In this document: positions 60,304 through 64,000 of the stretch, piece by piece
Position numbering within the stretch: the first letter of the stretch is position 1
How the letters are laid out: every line of letters begins with the position of its first letter
Assembly (NCBI GenBank): GCA_030849465.1
Contig: JARVLF010000010.1
Span: 865,465 to 929,464, forward strand
DNA length: 64,000 nucleotides
Source: Moesziomyces globuligerus
Taxonomy: Eukaryota > Basidiomycota > Ustilaginomycetes > Ustilaginales > Ustilaginaceae
Direction: 5' to 3'
Notes under the pieces: model-generated
What the model was told of the DNA's origin: nothing
Seen by the model: the letters and a program-made list of their open reading frames with translations, nothing else
The model's database searches: none
Position numbers and translations under genes: made by a program

Positions 60304-60347
60304 TAGGGTTAGGGTTAGGGTTAGGGTTAGGGTTAGGGTTAGGGTTA
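60304..60347 (+). repeat. Telomere-type TTAGGG repeats (seven units)
   Basis: Seven consecutive AGGGTT units on the plus strand. The G-rich strand runs 5' to 3' toward a chromosome end, so the end lies to the right. Telomeric sequence here is internal, at the start of a subtelomeric repeat unit. Confidence 0.95.
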
Positions 60348-60895
60348 CAAGGTGCGCCCCTTGGGGTTGGTATTTGACCACCTCTTTTTATGATGTTTAT
60401 AGGTTTTTTTAGGTCACCATTGAGCATATTTCCTTGCTGAACCCCACTCAAAGTTTATCAGTAGGTTGCGGAGAATATGTGCCGAAAAGAAAGAAATTTG
60501 GCCCGGGGTGGCAAAACGGGGGTCTTCAAAAAGTGCTTGGATCTTGCCAGTGTCTTAATGAAAAAGATGCTTATAATGCTGAAAGAAGGCTGTATGCAAA
60601 GGTTTCAGGACGGTAGGTCAAGGGGTCATGGGAGGTATGCCAGCTCCAAGTTGGGTACGTGGTAGGTGAAAAGTCAAACTCATATCCAGCCAAATGGAGT
60701 GTCACCACACATCTTCACACTTCATTCTGGACAAGAAGTTGAACTTTCAGCAAGCTGAAGTTGAGGGTACTTCAGTGGAGGGTTTGTGTACGTTTGGCAG
60801 GGTACCTTTTGGGTGCAAGATCCTTTTGACGGTGGGTTTCCAACTTTTTGGACGCGATCGGCAATCCAGCGGTCCCTGGGGTCTGCCCTCATGGA

Positions 60896-61130
60896 AGACG
60901 GTCCAATTTCACAAATTGGACGCGTTGAATTTCACAGGAAGACCAGTCTGCTTCAAAAATCAAGACGGTCAGCTTCCAAAAATCAAGACGGTCCACTTCA
61001 GAAAATAAAAGTCGGTCTGTAAAGACGGTCTTCTCTCATAAATGGAGACGGTCCACTACAGTCAGAGAGACAGGTCCGCTACAGTCAGAGAGACGGTCAG
61101 CTACAGTCAGAGAGACGGTCAGCTACAAAA
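60896..61130. repeat. AGACGGTC minisatellite within unit 1
   Basis: About ten degenerate copies of a 22-30-bp unit sharing AGACGGTC. The last four (from about 61046) are a regular ~23-bp array with CTACAGTCAGAG spacers. Equivalent arrays lie at about 62320-62570 and 63715-63960 in units 2 and 3. Confidence 0.8.
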
Positions 61131-61212
61131 GGGAGACCCATCCAGGGCAAGTAGCAGAGATGTGCACCCATCAATCGCACATCACATCACCCACTCCCCT
61201 CTGGCAGCCAAT

Positions 61213-61450
61213 ATGTCTCGGACAACCGTGCCCTGTTTGCGGTCTCTCCTATGCGGCAACAAACATCACCATTCATTTGCGCAAGGCGCACAGCGGTTTG
61301 CACACGTCAGTCAGGAGGCTGCTGCTGCTGTTTGGGCTGGTTTTGCATGCCAGTGCGGCCAGGTAGTGGGGGCGGTGAATGCTGCGGCACTGCGCAAGCA
61401 CCAGGGAATCCGTAAGTGCCAGGGTGTACGGTCCCAGCCCACAGCAGCAG
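61213..61450 (+). pseudogene. Broken C2H2-finger reading frame in unit 1
   Basis: An ATG (61213) is followed, one base out of frame, by CPVCGLSYAATN...HLRKAH, a C-x2-C-x11-H-x4-H finger (61229-61293). A second block with CQCGQVV and LRKHQGIRKC suggests a C2HC finger. After that comes CAG-rich low-complexity sequence. Frame changes prevent a single product. Fungal telomere-linked helicase genes and other subtelomeric families often begin with such fingers, but no helicase motif is seen here. Confidence 0.45.
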
Positions 61451-61768
61451 CAGCTGCAGCAGCAGAAAATTTTGCTCCAGCACAGTCAGACTCAGCGCCG
61501 GCAGAGCAGACTGCTAGCAGCAGCCATTGTATATCCCCCCCCCCACATTTCCCCCCCCCATATTTTATTTTTTTTTTTCGGGGCAGCTGCAGATCAGCGC
61601 TGGCGCTGGCTCTGGCCCCGCTGGCCGCAACCAAGTGCAAGCCCAGCACCAGTGCACACAGCATCACCGTCCTGCAGCTCACCACTGGCCCGGGAGGCAA
61701 CAGGCACGGAGGCAGATGTGGAGGAGGAGAAATTTCAGGAAATTGCCGCGTCTTCTGGTCAGGGGTGG

Positions 61769-63166
61769 TTAGGGTTACAAGGTTTGCGCCCCTTGGGGTT
61801 GGGATATTGACCACCTCTTTTTATGATGTTTATAGGTTCTTTAGGTCCCATTGAGGCATATTCCTTGCTGAACCCCAATCACGTTTATCAGTAGGTTGCG
61901 GAGATATGAGCGGAAGAAATTTGGCCGGGTGGCAAAACGGGGTCTTCAAAAAGTGCTTGGATCTTGACAGTGTCTTAATGAAAGATGCTTATAATGCTGA
62001 AAGAAGGCTGTATGCAAAGTTTCAGGATGGTAGGTCAAGGGGTCATGGAGGTATGCCGAGCTCCAAGTTGGTACGTGTAGGTGAAAAGTCAAATTCTTTC
62101 TCCAGCCAAAATGAGTGTTGTCACCACACATTTCATCACACATAATTCTGGACAAAAAGAAGTTGAACTTCAGCAAGCTGAAGTTGAGGGGACTTCAGTG
62201 GAGGTTTGTGTACGTTTGGCAGGGTACCTTTTGGGTTCCCAGATCCTTTTGACGGTGGGTTTCCAACTTTTGGAACGCGCTCGGCATCCAGCTTGGTCCT
62301 GGGTCTGCCCTCATGGAAGACGGTCCAATTCAATAATCTGACGCGTTGAATTTTCACAGGAAGGACAGTCTGCTTCAAAAAAATCAAGGGACGGTCTGCT
62401 TCAAAAATCAAGCCGGTCCACTTCAGAATAATAAAGACGGTCTGTAAAGACGGTATCTCCTGCTTCAAAAATGGAGACGGTTCCACTACAGTCAGAGAGA
62501 CAGTCCGCTTACAGTCAGGGAGACGGTTCAGCTACATGTCAGAGAGCCGGTCAGCTACAAAAGGGAGACCATCAAGGGCAAGTAGCAGAGATGTGCACCC
62601 ATCAATGGCCCATCACAGCACCCCACTCCCCTCTGCCAGCCAATATGTCCCGGACAACCTGCCCTGTTTGCGGGTTTCTTTTTTTCTTTCCCTATGCGGC
62701 AACAAAAATCACCAATCATTTGCGCAAGGCGCAACAGCGTGTGGCACACGTCAGTCAGGAGGCTGCTGCTGCTGTTGAGGCTGGTTGCATGCCAGTGCGG
62801 CCAGGGTTAGTGGTGAATGGCTGCGGCACTGCGCAAGCACCAGGGAATCCGTAAGTGCCCAGGGGTTTTGTACGGTCCCAGCCCACAGCGCAGCAGCAGC
62901 TGCAGCAGCAGAAAATTTTGCTCCAGCACAGTCAGAATCAGCGCCGGCAGAGCAGACTGCAGCAGCAGCCATTGTGGCAGCTGTTACATCAGCGCTGGCG
63001 CAGGCTCTGGCCCCGCTGCCGCTACCAAGTGCAAGCCCAGCACCGTTGCACACAGGCATCACCGTTCCTGCAGCTCACCACTGGCCCCGGAGGGCAACAG
63101 GCACGGAGGCAGATGTGGAGGAGCGAGAATTTCCAGGAAGGAAATTGACGCGTCTTCTGGTCAGGG
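61769..63166 (+). repeat. Telomere-associated tandem repeat, unit 2
   Basis: Second copy, 1.40 kb, beginning with a single TTAGGG. Same internal order as unit 1 with scattered indels and a longer T/C-rich insertion near 62685. Confidence 0.9.
62645..62860 (+). pseudogene. Broken C2H2-finger reading frame in unit 2
   Basis: Here the ATG is in frame with MSRTTCPVCG, so this copy keeps the start that unit 1 has lost. The finger is then disrupted by an insertion (about 62676-62692) before the HLRKA segment. This shows that the ancestral unit encoded the finger directly from this ATG. Confidence 0.45.
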
Positions 63167-64000
63167 TTAGGGTATACAAGGTGCGCCCCTTGGGGTTGGG
63201 ATTTTGACCACCTCTTTTTATGATGTTTATAGGTTTCTTTAGGTACCATTGAGCATATTTCCTTGCTGAACCCCACTCAAGTTTATCAGTAGGTTGCGGA
63301 GATATGATCGAAGAAATTTGTGCCCCGTCGGTGGCAAAACGGGGTCTCTTCAAAAAGTGCTTGGATCTTGCCAGTGTCTTAATGAAATATGCTTATAATG
63401 ATGAAAGAAGGCTGTAATGCAAAGTTTCAGGAAGGTAGGTCAAGGGGTCATGGAGGTATGCCAGCTCCAAGTAGGTACGTGTAGGTGAAAAGTCAACTTC
63501 ATCTCCAGCCAAAATGAGTGTCACCACACATTCATCACAACATCATTCTGGACAAGAAGTTGAACTTCAGCAAAGTGAAGTTGAGGGTACTTCAGTGGAG
63601 GTTTGTGTACGTTTGCAGGGTTACCTATTGGGGTTCAGATCCTTTTGACGGTGGGTTTCCAACTTTTGGACGCGCTCGGCATCCAGCAGGTTCCCTGGTC
63701 TGCCCTCATGGAAGACGGTCCAATTCAAAAATCTGACGCGTTGAATTTCACAGGAAGACTGGTACCCTGCTTCAAAAATCATAGACTGGTCTGCTTCAAT
63801 AAATCAAGAGGGTTCCACTTCAGAAATAAATGACGGTCTGTAAAGACGCGTCTGCTTCAAAAATGGAGACGGTCCTCTACAGTCAGGAGAGACAGGTCCG
63901 CTACAGTCAGAGATGACGGTCAGGCTACAGTCAGAGAGAAAGACGGTCAGCTACAAATGGGAGACCATCAACGGGCAAAAGTAGCAGAGATGTGCACCCA
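63167..64000 (+). repeat. Telomere-associated tandem repeat, unit 3 (cut by window end)
   Basis: Third copy, beginning AGGGTTAGGG (63163-63172). The window ends just before its finger frame, at the GATGTGCACCCA position matching about 61170 in unit 1. Confidence 0.9.

Larger units (their letters stand above)
60304..61768 (+). repeat. Telomere-associated tandem repeat, unit 1
   Basis: First unit of a tandem array with 1.40-1.43 kb period (GACCACCTC anchors at 60376, 61809 and 63206). Order in a unit: TTAGGG tract, GCGCCCCTTGGGG segment, AT-rich part, AGACGGTC minisatellite, C2H2-finger-like frame, CAG-rich stretch. Copies differ by many single-base indels. Confidence 0.9.

Overview
The window looks like nuclear DNA of a smut-lineage basidiomycete (Ustilaginales: Ustilago, Sporisorium, Moesziomyces or Pseudozyma type). 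The evidence is GC-rich, long, mostly intron-free genes, a few 49-240 nt GT-AG introns, TTAGGG telomere-type repeats, and a fungal gene set (Zn2Cys6 regulator, PDR-type ABC pump, PSD2-type decarboxylase). The genus is inference; no rRNA or marker gene is present.

Layout. 1-14 kb: Zn2Cys6 regulator, V-ATPase subunit d, branched-chain aminotransferase (three exons), a candidate TRAPP-II Trs65-like protein, and a large DDB1 homologue. 14.2-20.9 kb: a gene-free, AT-richer island with about 30 copies of a hairpin-forming GGTGGCTT/AAGCCACC motif, four copies of a TTTTTTCGCGATATGA motif as two inverted pairs, and a degenerate tRNA-like sequence. 21-28.5 kb: zinc alcohol dehydrogenase (four exons), an APC-family permease with GATA sites upstream, and a cystathionine beta-synthase catalytic core without CBS domains. 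28.6-40 kb: an OSCA/TMEM63-family channel with a very long tail, and a PDR-type ABC transporter whose upstream region carries two perfect TCCGCGGA palindromes. 41.7-54.7 kb: TPR protein, DUF1764 protein ending in an 8-nt exon, phosphatidylserine decarboxylase 2, NDUFA4-like subunit (three exons), NADP-glutamate dehydrogenase and NAR1.

54.8-64 kb is accessory and telomere-proximal. An apparently intact Tc1-family transposon (35-bp perfect terminal repeats, TA duplication, full DD34E transposase) lies 170 bp upstream of a Crinkler-like P-loop NTPase plus PD-(D/E)XK nuclease-like gene, read in two frames. Beyond it, seven TTAGGG units open a tandem array of ~1.4-kb telomere-associated repeats, each starting with telomeric sequence and carrying a broken C2H2-finger reading frame. 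The strand of the repeats puts the chromosome end to the right.

The housekeeping genes form no operon-like pathway. Amino-acid nitrogen metabolism recurs (BCAT, permease, NADP-GDH, CBS), without evidence of co-regulation beyond GATA sites. The best candidates for something undescribed are the telomere-proximal NTPase-nuclease gene with its neighbouring transposon and repeat array, and the hairpin-repeat island.
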